Shown here one piece after another: positions 8,250-15,549 of a DNA stretch of 64,000 bases. The notes under the pieces were generated by a model, which worked only from the letters and a program-made list of their open reading frames with translations, had not been told where the DNA came from and did no database searches. The stretch covers positions 62,001 through 126,000 of the forward strand of contig NZ_FRBP01000003.1 in assembly GCF_900142645.1 (NCBI RefSeq), written 5' to 3'. This DNA is from Eubacterium callanderi (lineage in GTDB: Bacteria > Bacillota > Clostridia > Eubacteriales > Eubacteriaceae). Numbering within the stretch: position 1 is the stretch's first letter; each line of letters begins with the position of its first letter. The position numbers and the translations under genes were made by a program.

Positions 8250-9604
8250 TCAATAAAAAAGCGAGCTCATCTGAACTCGCTTTTTTGCTATTCTATCTAA
8301 TTTTTTGAATAATATAATAATCCGATCAACCATGTCTAGTGAACGTTTTTCCACACCGAGTGACCATTTCAAATCTTTCCGAAGTACTGAAATCTGATCC
8401 GACAAACCTTTTTTCTGCTGACTTAAAGTCTCTTTTTCATCAAATGCAGCCCGCCGCATCTTGTTTGTAAGTTTCTTTCTTTGGCTGATTAAATCATCCA
8501 TTTCTGCCTGTTTTTCCTTGAGCTGTTCATAGGTATCAATCTGATTTTCACATAGAAAGATGGTCTGCTGGGATATTTCTTCCATGCGACGTACTTCTTC
8601 TTTGATCAAGGGACACATTGAAACCTGTCTTTTGTTTTTGGGTAGATCCCTAATTGGTAGCAGAAAAACAGATAAAGGTTGCGGAGTTTTCGAAACTCCT
8701 CACCAACCCCCAATATGTCTTCAATCTGTAATTTCTTTGGTGTGGGTACAAAGAATAAAATGGGTTCTCTGCTTTTTTCCCGAACTTCCGGCCCTCTTTG
8801 TCTGTAAATCTGATCCTGAATTTGCAGCACAGAGTAGGCTTCTCCGAGTGTTTTAAAGCATGTGAAGCGTGGATGATATGGCAGCTTCAGCGCACAGGAA
8901 TCAATTTTTCCTTTAATCCGATAGCCTTTTCGTCTCAGGTAGTCGTAGAATTCCTTCATCTTCATTGAACGTTCAATGGCTTCGTTGATATCAGAACGAT
9001 AAAGCGCGTGGCGTATCAGCTCTCCTCGCTTTTCTGCTTGGTAAAGACCTTGACTCGGTTTGTGTTTCGCGGGGTTTTCAATCACGGATAGATGGTACTC
9101 TCGGCAGAGAGCGTCGGAGGTATTCCGCAGCCGCTGGTCTTCTGCTTTGCGTTCATTGTACTTCTTTCTATCAATAAAAGAGACGGAATTGATGACGAAA
9201 TGGTTGTGCAGCCAGTGGGTATTAAGGTGGGTGCTCACGATCACTTCATACTTGTCGCCCTATATTTTTTGTGCAAGCTTGACACCGATTGCGTGACACG
9301 CTTTAGGGGGAAGCTCGTTGGGTTTGAAGTTCTGACAGGCGTGATGGGCAAGGGTTCCACCTGTTTTTCCAAACCTTTCTTTAGTAATTTGCATCTTCTG
9401 GTCAGCGGTTTCCACAGCGCAATTGATGCCAGTTACGTAGTATTGTCGCTCAAATTTGGTCTTGTTTTCATCGACTGCGTAGTGCAGCACCTGGTATAAA
9501 TCAGAGTTTAGGAATTCGAGATTTTCGGTTTTATCAACGTTTTTGGCATGCTCAATGACGCGCTTCAAGCTGTCCTTGACGGGCCAGATTTTGGTGATGG
9601 CCAT
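8250..9604 (-). pseudogene. Relaxase/mobilization nuclease (MobP-type), broken by a stop and a frameshift
   Basis: Three consecutive minus-strand pieces read as one relaxase. The first (9260-9604) starts MAITKIWPVK and ends at TAG 9260-9262 where relatives have Trp in the sequence before GDKYEV; the same frame continues, so a TGG-to-TAG change is likely. The second (8606-9259) holds THLNTHWLHNHFVINS, the HxxxxHxH-type metal triad of the relaxase. It then shifts frame near 8610-8640, and the C-terminal coiled coil continues in another frame (8250-8618). An intact version would be about 450 residues and nick a transfer origin. With the mobC remnant beside it, this is a decayed mobilizable element. 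Confidence 0.88.
8255..8286. terminator. Bidirectional terminator at the end of the relaxase remnant
   Basis: AAAAAAGCGAG, a 10-nt loop and CTCGCTTTTTT. It overlaps the last codons of the broken relaxase frame and would work in both directions. Confidence 0.8.
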
Positions 9605-9830
9605 TGTCTTTTCTCCTTTCCGGGGCTAAGACAGCGTGCATTTCAAGCAGGGTTTCTTCTAAGACAGCGATGGCTTCTGGGGCGTCATAATCGCCTAAGG
9701 TATAGTGTATATCGTATAAAAGTTCCATCATTTCATTGTATTAGATGGAGGCAATGGCTTCGGTTCGTACCCTCTGGCCAGCATCCGCATGTATTCGGAA
9801 ACGCTTAATCCACACTTTTGACTATTGGTA
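9552..9830 (-). pseudogene. MobC-like mobilization protein remnant
   Basis: The minus strand reads DEKNQIITNSQKCGLSVSEY and then MRMLARGYEPKPLPP, the ribbon-helix-helix region of MobC-type accessory proteins, then shifts frame near 9735 and continues as MMELLYDIHYTLGDYDAPEA to a stop at 9552. The N-terminus is closed by a stop in the same frame. It would overlap the relaxase start by about 50 nt, the usual mobC-relaxase coupling in Firmicutes elements. Its partner relaxase is broken too, so the system is dead. Confidence 0.75.
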
Positions 9831-9952
9831 ATGATCTGATTTTTTTCATCTTCTCGCACTCATCTCTCTATACAATTTTTAGATTTTGCTTGCATTTGCT
9901 TGTATTTGCCAACAATATTGAATATACTAAAGAAAAAAGGAGAGTGATACGA

Positions 9953-10258
9953 ATGGCAAATACATCCGCAGTTTATGCCCGCATTGATACAAACCTAAAA
10001 GAAAACGCCGAGAGCATCCTCTCTCAGCTTGGCATTTCCCCGTCCAGTGCGATTCAGATGCTCTACAGCCAGATCGTCCTGGAAAAAGGGCTGCCTCTTG
10101 ACCTGCATCTTCCACGCACAAAACCGACATCCATCGGCGCCATGAGCCGCGCCGAACTGGATGCTGAACTGACAAAAGGCGTGGAATCCTTAAAATCTGG
10201 CAGGATCTATACGGTAGATGAGGTCGATGCCGAATTTGAACGAGAGTTTGGAATATGA
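9953..10258 (+). CDS. RelB/DinJ-family antitoxin
   Basis: A 101-residue ribbon-helix-helix antitoxin. The N-terminus ANTSAVYARIDTNLKENAESIL is the usual RelB/DinJ DNA-binding strand and helix (first half shown), followed by LGISPSSAIQMLYSQI. The C-terminal half (SRAELDAELTKGVESLKSG) would wrap the toxin. The ATG at 9953 follows GGAGAG with good spacing; a longer frame from 9818 has no ribosome site and low-complexity sequence. Its stop overlaps the toxin start by 4 nt (ATGA). The toxin partner is C-terminally altered, so the pair may now act only as a repressor. Confidence 0.88.
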   Translation: MANTSAVYARIDTNLKENAESILSQLGISPSSAIQMLYSQIVLEKGLPLDLHLPRTKPTSIGAMSRAELDAELTKGVESLKSGRIYTVDEVDAEFEREFGI

Positions 10259-10533
10259 GCGATGCCTATTCCGTTTCCTATTCCCCGGAAGCAATGGATG
10301 ACTTGAGGGAAATCTACGCTTACATCGCTTTCTCCCTTCTTGTTCCGGAGACTGCCAAAAAACAGGTGAACCGCATCCGGAAAGAAGTTCGTTCTCTTGA
10401 CTTCATGCCGTCCCGCCATTCCCTCGTAGATTGGAAGCCGTGGAAAAGGAACGCACTTATCAATAAAATTGATGTCCTCAGAAAAAAGCAATTGCAAATG
10501 TCTCTCATGAACTTTGTGCCCCTTTATTTCTGA
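10255..10533 (+). pseudogene. RelE/ParE-family toxin, C-terminus replaced
   Basis: The first 62 residues (SDAYSVSYSPEAMDDLREIY ... MPSRHSLVDWKPWK) match a RelE-type toxin that pairs with the upstream RelB/DinJ antitoxin. After WKPWK the frame runs into unrelated sequence (NALINKIDVLRKKQLQ) and ends at 92 residues. The family's C-terminal strand (typically carrying VVYY..D and the RIFYGGRD-type segment with catalytic Arg/Tyr) is missing in all frames seen. It is probably an inactive toxin produced by a deletion or recombination. Confidence 0.75.
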
Positions 10534-10561
10534 TCACTGACTATAGCGAATGGTCAGAGAA

Positions 10562-10605
10562 AAACCCGGCAACTCAAAATCGAGTCGTCGGGTTTCATGT
10601 TTTAT
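10562..10605 (+). terminator. Terminator of the relB/relE-like module
   Basis: AAACCCG and CGGGTTT form the outer stem with ACTC/GAGT inside, then a T-rich tail (TGTTTTATTTTT). Confidence 0.7.
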
Positions 10606-10633
10606 TTTTAAAATTATAGCGCCTGATCTTCCA

Positions 10634-10927
10634 TCACTCCAAAAGCTGCTTATAGTCGCTTTTGGCATATACCACCCGGGCAATTGTAACCCTCTTTTTC
10701 TTTTCATCCACCCAATAAAACATAATATAATTCTGAACGAATTGTTTTCTATACTCATGCTTTAATGGGCGTACCGACGTATAAACTGGACTTGCATATG
10801 GAAAAGGCAACACACTTTCTGCCGCTACAATTAATTCCGTTGCCAATCGATCCGCAGCATCCGAATTGTTTAGCGTTTTACTGATATATCGTACAATTTC
10901 AAGCATATCCTTCTGAGCAACAGGCAA
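10634..10927 (-). CDS. RelE/ParE-family toxin of a second, eroded TA module
   Basis: A 97-residue ParE/RelE-fold protein: EYLPVAQKDMLEIVRYISK is the N-terminal helix region when the frame is read slightly upstream, then RPLKHEYRKQFVQNYIMFY and VTIARVVYAKSDYKQLL, the C-terminal strands with the conserved R/Y residues. The start is uncertain. In-frame codons upstream of TTG 10925-10927 include no ATG, and relatives begin about four residues earlier, so an ancestral ATG may have mutated. The ORF itself is intact. The partner antitoxin directly upstream has lost its N-terminus, which suggests the toxin is tolerated because it is weakly translated or inactive. Confidence 0.7.
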   Translation of the reverse strand: MPVAQKDMLEIVRYISKTLNNSDAADRLATELIVAAESVLPFPYASPVYTSVRPLKHEYRKQFVQNYIMFYWVDEKKKRVTIARVVYAKSDYKQLLE

Positions 10928-10944
10928 ATACTCATTTATACAGT

Positions 10945-11103
10945 CTATTCTCCCCCAATAGCCCCTTTCATGGCCTTCAGCACCTCTTTTGAAGAGTAGC
11001 GCTGATCGGTCATCTCCGCTTCCTGTTCCGCCTCCTGCAATTTAAAATATACATCACTTTTAAATTGTAAATTTTCATAGGCTTCCATACTTAAAACCGC
11101 CAT
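10945..11103 (-). pseudogene. Phd/YefM-type antitoxin, N-terminally truncated
   Basis: A 52-codon frame starting at ATG 11101-11103 reads MAVLSMEAYENLQFKSD, matching the part of Phd/YefM antitoxins after the DNA-binding N-terminus (usually preceded by about 35 residues ending ITKNGYGD). The C-terminal toxin-binding tail follows to the stop at 10945. Upstream codons do not continue the family, so the DNA-binding domain is gone. It lies 17 nt before the toxin frame and could still neutralise the toxin if translated. Too short to be found without reading the DNA. Confidence 0.65.
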
Positions 11104-11270
11104 ATTTCTCGTCCAACTGCGACAGCATATATTTTTTTATGCTTTATCAGCATTATTACAATACATCGCATTTTTTCATATCTTGAATTCAATTAAAAAA
11201 CAAAATTTTCTTTATGCTCAACACTCGATTTATTGTTAAAAATTTCATCGATTTAATCTTATATTTTCCA

Positions 11271-13082
11271 CTAAAAATCGTCAAACTTCATTTGGCGTAC
11301 AGCTTTTTTCTTTTGGCGATAACTTTTTAATGCCTGGTCTGCATCTCCTTTTGACGCATATTTTTTATGAACGGCACCGGGATAACCGTTCACCTGGTCC
11401 TTACAAGTCTTCCAATCCCGAAAAACGCCCGTTTTTCGTCCCTCAAAGACCACATAGTAACCTTTTTTCTTACGTTTTTGGGCTTTAGGCTCCGGTATGC
11501 TGGCTTCTTGTGCTACTTCTTTGGGGGCATCAAACGCCTGAGGTTGGTAGTTTGGTTTATCCCAGGTTTTGATTTGGGATTTCTGACTAAAAATTCGATT
11601 TAAAATACTGGATGCCTGGGCTTTTGTCAATCCTTTCGTATCAAAAGCTGGGTAACTCTTTTGAATCCATTGGACTTGTTTCTCACTGGCCGGAGCTTTT
11701 CCCCAGGTATTCACTCTTTTCAAATTCCAGATGGCTTCATCTTTAGCATACTCATTGATGAGAAAAGTGTATAAGGAATCAATTGCTTCCTGGAAAGGCA
11801 CTCTTTGATGTCCACATTCGACCTGGCCACATTCGTCAGGAGGAGGGATCAAGTACCTTTCTTCTGGCAATGTCAGCAATAGGCTGCCATCGGGCATTCG
11901 GAAAAAATTAATGTTTCGAAGATTAATTTGCTGCTGTTGTGCCCATAGATCAACCAATTCAGCATTGTGCCGCCACTGTAGGGGTGTGTCGGCAAGTGCC
12001 AAGGCCTTTTCTGGCAAATCCAGCAGATCCCCCTCCATCAGCATCCTTTGCTTTTCTGGAATTTCCTCAAGGTTTATCCCTAAAAGTGAAGGTGCTGAGC
12101 ATAAGTTAAGCTCTCCCGAAACGCCGATCATATCAATAAGCGTCAGGGCTTCTTTACCAGGATACAAACGGGTTCCTCTCCCTACCATTTGAGTATATAA
12201 AGTTTCACTCTGTGTTGGCCTGGCAACAATGATCGTCTCGATATTAGGAATATCCGTTCCTTCTGTGAAGATCATGCAGTTTACCATGCAGTTACATTCT
12301 GGATCGGTTTGAAACTGATCAATAATTTTCTGCCGATTTTCGGTATTGCCAGTTACAGAAACCGCGCCTGGTATCGCTTCGGCAATGGCTTCAGCATGTT
12401 TAACGGAAACTGCGAAGATCAGCGTTTTTCCTTTCGCCATGTTGTGATACACGTCCGCAATTTCCTGGATGATTTTTTCTTTAGTCATAGCGGCTTCTAA
12501 ATCGTTTATCTGAAAATCTCCCATACTGGTACGCAAATGACGTAAATCACAGGTCATTTTGGATCGGTAACAGTTAATGTCGCTCAAATAATGGTTCTCT
12601 ATCCCCCATTTCAAGTCGCGATCAAACACAATCCGTTCATAAATGTCATCCAGCCGCTGATGGTCTCCCCGATTAGGTGTCGCGGTAACCCCCACGTGCA
12701 GACGTGGTTTAAAGTAATCAAAGATCTTCTTATAACTTAGTGCCGCGGCATGATGGGCTTCATCCGTTACAATCAAATCAAAAGCATCAGGGGCAAAATG
12801 TTCCAAGCGCCGAACTAAGGATTGAACGGAAGCGGAAATAACTTCCTCCCCATGGCTATGCCTGGAACCCTGCTCTATCCCAAAGGAGCAATTAAAATAT
12901 TTTTGGGGTTGCTGTACGAGCTCTTTTCGATGGGAAAGAATCAACATGCGCCCTTGGCGTGGAATCTGCGAGAACATGACCGTCTTGCCCAACCCTGTTG
13001 CCATTCGGACTAAAACAGCTCCCGCTTCAGGCAGCGCTTCGATGCATTCCTTTTGGTATGGCCTTAGCGTATATTCTTCCAT
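11271..13082 (-). CDS. SF2 DEAD/DEAH helicase fused to an RNase H1-type hybrid-binding domain
   Basis: A 603-residue helicase. RecA-like domain 1 has Walker A MATGLGKT (27-34), DEAH (107-110) and VGVTATP near 130. Domain 2 has TLIFAVSVKHAEAI and the arginine-finger motif QMVGRGTR near 300. A linker follows with a DUF-like segment containing ASEKQVQWI, a pattern also seen in helicase-linked modules. The C-terminus (about 541-585: GYYVVFEGRKTGVFRDW then CKDQVNGYPGAVHKKY) matches the RNase H1 N-terminal/caulimovirus viroplasmin domain that binds RNA:DNA hybrids. The protein is therefore likely an RNA:DNA-hybrid or R-loop remodelling helicase in the cytoplasm. It stands alone between TA remnants and RNA candidates in the accessory island. 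AGGAGG precedes the ATG. Confidence 0.87.
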   Translation of the reverse strand: MEEYTLRPYQKECIEALPEAGAVLVRMATGLGKTVMFSQIPRQGRMLILSHRKELVQQPQKYFNCSFGIEQGSRHSHGEEVISASVQSLVRRLEHFAPDAFDLIVTDEAHHAAALSYKKIFDYFKPRLHVGVTATPNRGDHQRLDDIYERIVFDRDLKWGIENHYLSDINCYRSKMTCDLRHLRTSMGDFQINDLEAAMTKEKIIQEIADVYHNMAKGKTLIFAVSVKHAEAIAEAIPGAVSVTGNTENRQKIIDQFQTDPECNCMVNCMIFTEGTDIPNIETIIVARPTQSETLYTQMVGRGTRLYPGKEALTLIDMIGVSGELNLCSAPSLLGINLEEIPEKQRMLMEGDLLDLPEKALALADTPLQWRHNAELVDLWAQQQQINLRNINFFRMPDGSLLLTLPEERYLIPPPDECGQVECGHQRVPFQEAIDSLYTFLINEYAKDEAIWNLKRVNTWGKAPASEKQVQWIQKSYPAFDTKGLTKAQASSILNRIFSQKSQIKTWDKPNYQPQAFDAPKEVAQEASIPEPKAQKRKKKGYYVVFEGRKTGVFRDWKTCKDQVNGYPGAVHKKYASKGDADQALKSYRQKKKAVRQMKFDDF

Positions 13083-13598
13083 TTTTCCTCCTCTCCGCCT
13101 TTTCGGCGCCCTTTTTGCTCTACTTTCATTATAGCCTATTTCTCCCTACTGTAAAGACTTGTCCAACCTTTCCCTTCTTCTTTAAGGATTGTAACAATCC
13201 CTGTATATACTGTATATATATTCAAAAGCTTTCTTTTGGATAAAATTTTCGTTTCACTCAAATTTCTTTGATTAGATGTCCCAACGATGTTTTTTTCTTT
13301 TTAATCAAAAACATCCCCCCCAGATAAAGCAAAATATAAATTATAACTTTATTTTTAAATTGTTTTTTAACTAATTCTGATATTACATCAGAAATTATCG
13401 TATATTTTTTACTTATATCTGGTTAAATGTTTCTATTCTAACATCCGCCTTGCTTCATTGTAATAGCATCTCTCCACTATACTCCACATCAGCAACCCAC
13501 TCGAGATCCCGCCCATACTTTTGAATCATTTCAGATTTGGATGCATTCTCCTACGTCATTCTTTGTTTAAAAAGAAAACTCATGTCAAAAGGATGATA
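13083..13598. other. AT-rich spacer upstream of the helicase
   Basis: No gene seen. It contains the helicase promoter region, a TATATAC-rich stretch at 13203-13222 and no repeat that stands out. The next structured element begins at about 13599. Confidence 0.5.
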
Positions 13599-13775
13599 CG
13601 TACATAAAAAAGAGAAAACCAATGTACGGACTGAGTGACGGGCAATTCTCTGCATGGGCTTGCCAAACCCCGATGGCTGTTCTTTTTATCCCGGCAACAG
13701 CATTGCTCTGGAACCCGGGTTCGCCACACAGAAATGCCCGGTGCAAGCCGATTTTCTTAAAATCGGCTTGCACTC
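13599..13775 (-). ncRNA. Candidate structured noncoding RNA
   Basis: A compact GC-rich island in AT-rich DNA with nested pairing. A perfect 15-bp stem with a 3-nt loop occupies 13741-13773. A long stem pairs 13639-13652 with 13727-13740 (12 of 14 pairs, including CGGGCA/TGCCCG). GGCTGTT pairs with AACAGC inside it, and AACCC with GGGTT. CGTACAT/ATGTACG (13599-13605/13622-13628) brackets a U-rich run on the minus strand, which favours minus-strand transcription, but the strand is not certain. A 69-codon minus frame covers the same bases, yet the pairing explains the sequence better. Class not identified; an Rfam search (raiA and other Firmicutes motifs) would decide. Confidence 0.5.
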
Positions 13776-13777
13776 TA

Positions 13778-13824
13778 TTGACAGATTTATACATACGCTA
13801 TAATTACATGTAACTATAGCGTAT
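13778..13824 (+). promoter_or_regulatory. Promoter with a 32-bp operator palindrome
   Basis: TTGACA at 13778-13783 and TATAAT at 13799-13804, with a 15-bp spacer. A near-perfect palindrome spans 13793-13824: arms ATACGCTATA and TATAGCGTAT around TTACATGTAA, with one mismatched pair. It covers the -10 box, as a repressor site would. Confidence 0.7.
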
Positions 13825-13896
13825 TTGTTTTTTTCTGTGTGATAAAACAAATATTAAGTTGTCGCCGCTGTTCCAGCAGCGGCTTTCTTTTTTATA
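13811..13896 (+). ncRNA. Candidate small RNA of about 85 nt
   Basis: Directly downstream of the TTGACA/TATAAT promoter, with no coding frame of note. It contains a hairpin ATTTGTTTT-N12-AAAACAAAT (13823-13831/13844-13852) and ends in a rho-independent terminator GCCGCTG-N6-CAGCGGC followed by TTTCTTTTTT (13864-13893). Promoter, hairpin and terminator in 120 bp argue for a stand-alone small RNA under operator control. Confidence 0.55.
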
Positions 13897-13953
13897 TGGT
13901 TTTTCTAGTATTTCTAATTCCTATTTGTTCACCTCCATTATATTATTTCTTTC

Positions 13954-14154
13954 TTATTGCCTAACCTTTCTTTGATTAATCGAACAAACTTGAACACCTG
14001 CACATTCTAAGGCACCATTCCACGAACCAAACCGTCGAATAATTGTCCAATATCTTGCAACCTCTCGGCATTTTGGCGTTCGACCTAACTCTTCAGTTTT
14101 AAATCTCAAAATATTCAGCAAACATTCGTCACTATACTTTTTTTCTCTTCGCAT
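13954..14154 (-). CDS. Homing endonuclease-associated repeat (HNH_repeat) protein
   Basis: A 66-residue protein consisting of one HNH-repeat unit: KYSDECLLNILRFKTEELGR, then TPKCREV and IIRRFGSWNGALECAG, matching the PF18780 pattern in which a helical unit binds DNA. There is no nuclease motif. The ATG at 14152-14154 has AAGGAAAAG upstream; the longer frame from 14226 has no ribosome site. Such short units occur on mobile elements and phage-like islands as DNA-binding proteins. Role here is unknown; it could be an element regulator. Confidence 0.7.
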   Translation of the reverse strand: MRREKKYSDECLLNILRFKTEELGRTPKCREVARYWTIIRRFGSWNGALECAGVQVCSINQRKVRQ

Positions 14155-14270
14155 ATTAATCTTTTCCTTAATCAATATTTCATTAACAAGTATCTTATTC
14201 GTTTTTCTGCCCAATCTTCTGCCCAAATAATTTTTTTGCGCTCAAATTTATACTGCCTAAATATTGGCAT

Positions 14271-14310
14271 AAAAAAGAAGGGCTTCAGAATTATTCTTCT
14301 AAAAACCCTT
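14271..14310 (-). terminator. Terminator of the 36-codon gene
   Basis: AAGGG (14278-14282) pairs with CCCTT (14306-14310), with AGAA/TTCT inside, followed on the minus strand by six T (plus-strand A-run 14271-14276). Confidence 0.6.
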
Positions 14311-14401
14311 TTAAAACTGCGCTTTTTACACAGGTTACTTGTATTATAAAATAACATGTCAATTCAGGAAGGTTTACCAAATAACTCATGCCATCAGACA
14401 T
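14291..14401 (-). CDS. Small protein of 36 residues, unknown function
   Basis: A short frame starting MSDGMSYLVNLPEL with an ideal AAGGAGG site 7 nt before the ATG (SD at 14409-14415). It contains a hydrophobic stretch CYFIIQVTC bounded by two cysteines and ends GFLEE. It forms a complete unit: inverted repeat at 14413-14445 over the leader, frame, then terminator. Upstream it carries the same 13-bp box as the URO-D gene promoter (see 14458-14494). No homologue recognised. It may be a signalling peptide, a small membrane-active peptide or a leader; the intact SD and terminator are the evidence that it is expressed. Confidence 0.5.
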   Translation of the reverse strand: MSDGMSYLVNLPELTCYFIIQVTCVKSAVLKGFLEE

Positions 14402-14445
14402 TTGTATTCCTCCTTGATAACTTATTTCTTTGACTTGTTATCAAG
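14402..14445 (-). promoter_or_regulatory. Inverted repeat in the leader of the 36-codon gene
   Basis: CTTGATAAC (14413-14421) and GTTATCAAG (14437-14445) form a perfect 9-bp inverted repeat with a 15-bp spacer. It overlaps the AAGGAGG site, so it may be a protein operator or an RNA stem hiding the ribosome site. Confidence 0.5.
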
Positions 14446-14457
14446 TATACCCATCTG

Positions 14458-14494
14458 CAACGAAAATGTATGTTGCATATGCAATGATTATACA
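14458..14494. promoter_or_regulatory. GAAAATGTATGTT box with palindrome, shared with the URO-D gene promoter
   Basis: CAAC then GAAAATGTATGTT (14462-14474), followed by the palindrome TTGCATATGCAA (14473-14484) and an outer TGTAT/ATACA pair. The same 13 bases recur at 16926-16938 just upstream of the URO-D gene -35 box; extended to 17 bases there is one mismatch. The rest of 14495-14726 is AT-rich with nothing else recognisable. Confidence 0.55.
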
Positions 14495-14726
14495 AAAAAA
14501 GATTTCTTAAGGGGTTTTTTGATATTTAGTTTTCATTTTTTCTATATTTTAAAATCCATTAATCCGGGCTGAAAGTTTCATAGGCTGCACCCCGTTCAAA
14601 CCATTATTTATCTTCATGATCATAATCTTTAGTTTTATTTTATCAATGTACGACCATCTCAATGGTGCTTTCGCTTTCCATAAAAAACATAGCAGATTTT
14701 ATCTGCTGTGCAATAAAGTCTATCTT

Positions 14727-15467
14727 TTACAAGGTCACACCGTTCTCCCGTCTGAGCAATACCTGGCCCCTCTCCGAGATCAAAACCGTTCCGCTGTGGT
14801 GTGCCATCAATGATACAAGGGCAGCGCAGCAGTCTCCCCCAAGATCCTCCTCGGCATAGGGGCAGATACCAACGACTCTGTTGTCTTTTATGAGCTGGTT
14901 AAGACGGGCTTCAAAGGATATGAGGTCTCCCCGGGAATTACAACAGTTAATGGTCGGAGCGCCCGAAGCCCATAAGATTTTATCTGTCTTATGCGCGGCA
15001 TTGTTCCAGAGATTTAGAGGGCCAGCAATCCCCTCTTTGGCATAAGCGCGGCTGAGATCGGCTATTTCAAGCAGACCTTCCTTTACAAGGCTCTCGGCGT
15101 CAAACCCCCAACGGGCATAAGCCTCTAACACCTCGTCCCGTTCCTGCCACCAACAGCCTTTAAAGAGAAAATTCCCCCTGGAAAAGGCATAGTTGAAAAA
15201 CGAGGCCTCCAATTCAAAAACCAGTTTTCGCGATGAGGCGATCCCCAGTAAATGCTCCTTTTGCGACAATGCCTCCCAAACCTTCGGCGAGGCTTTTATA
15301 TCCTCATTAAAATCAAATCCAAAACCGCACAACGCTACCCTCGAAATCCGCCATTCCTTGCCGATTTTTACTCCCTGAAGCTTCCCATTCTTTAGCCACC
15401 GGTATATGGTTGTTGAAGTTGTTCTTAGAAAATCTGCTACCTCCTGCACCGTTAATAATTCATTCAT
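14727..15467 (-). CDS. HTH (excisionase/MerR-like) regulator with MEDS (DcmR-type) sensory domain
   Basis: A 246-residue regulator. Residues 1-46 (ELLTVQEVADFLRTTSTTIY then RWLKNGKLQGVKIGKEWRI) are a helix-turn-helix of the excisionase family. The rest resembles the MEDS domain found in methanogen/methylotroph DcmR-type regulators: HLLGIASSRKLVF, a gly/phe-rich centre and a C-terminal CPYAEEDLGGDCCAALVSLM. The start ATG at 15465-15467 has GAGGAG upstream; the earlier ATG at 15491 does not. HTH-MEDS proteins in acetogens usually sit beside corrinoid methyltransferase genes. This one lies 82 nt downstream of a URO-D methyltransferase-type gene and probably controls it through the boxes at 16922-16970. 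Confidence 0.78.
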   Translation of the reverse strand: MNELLTVQEVADFLRTTSTTIYRWLKNGKLQGVKIGKEWRISRVALCGFGFDFNEDIKASPKVWEALSQKEHLLGIASSRKLVFELEASFFNYAFSRGNFLFKGCWWQERDEVLEAYARWGFDAESLVKEGLLEIADLSRAYAKEGIAGPLNLWNNAAHKTDKILWASGAPTINCCNSRGDLISFEARLNQLIKDNRVVGICPYAEEDLGGDCCAALVSLMAHHSGTVLISERGQVLLRRENGVTL

Positions 15468-15549
15468 TATTTTATTCTCCTCATAATACAATGGCAGCGC
15501 ATTTCTCTTATAGGCACAATGTCTACAAACAACCTAATTAATTAAAAGC

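Larger units (their letters stand above)
6576..14154. mobile_element. Accessory island made of decayed mobile-element parts
   Basis: Between two ordinary chromosomal gene sets lie a TnpB-like gene, a relaxase/mobC remnant, two eroded TA modules, a lone helicase and an HNH-repeat gene, with AT-rich spacers and unusual repeats. No integrase, attachment site or flanking direct repeat was found, so the limits are approximate and the island is a composite remnant rather than one active element. Confidence 0.55.

Noticed and set aside
13585-13794. 69-codon minus-strand frame over the structured RNA candidate
   Set aside because: No ribosome site, and stems account for the base pattern better; a conserved-looking peptide could still be tested.
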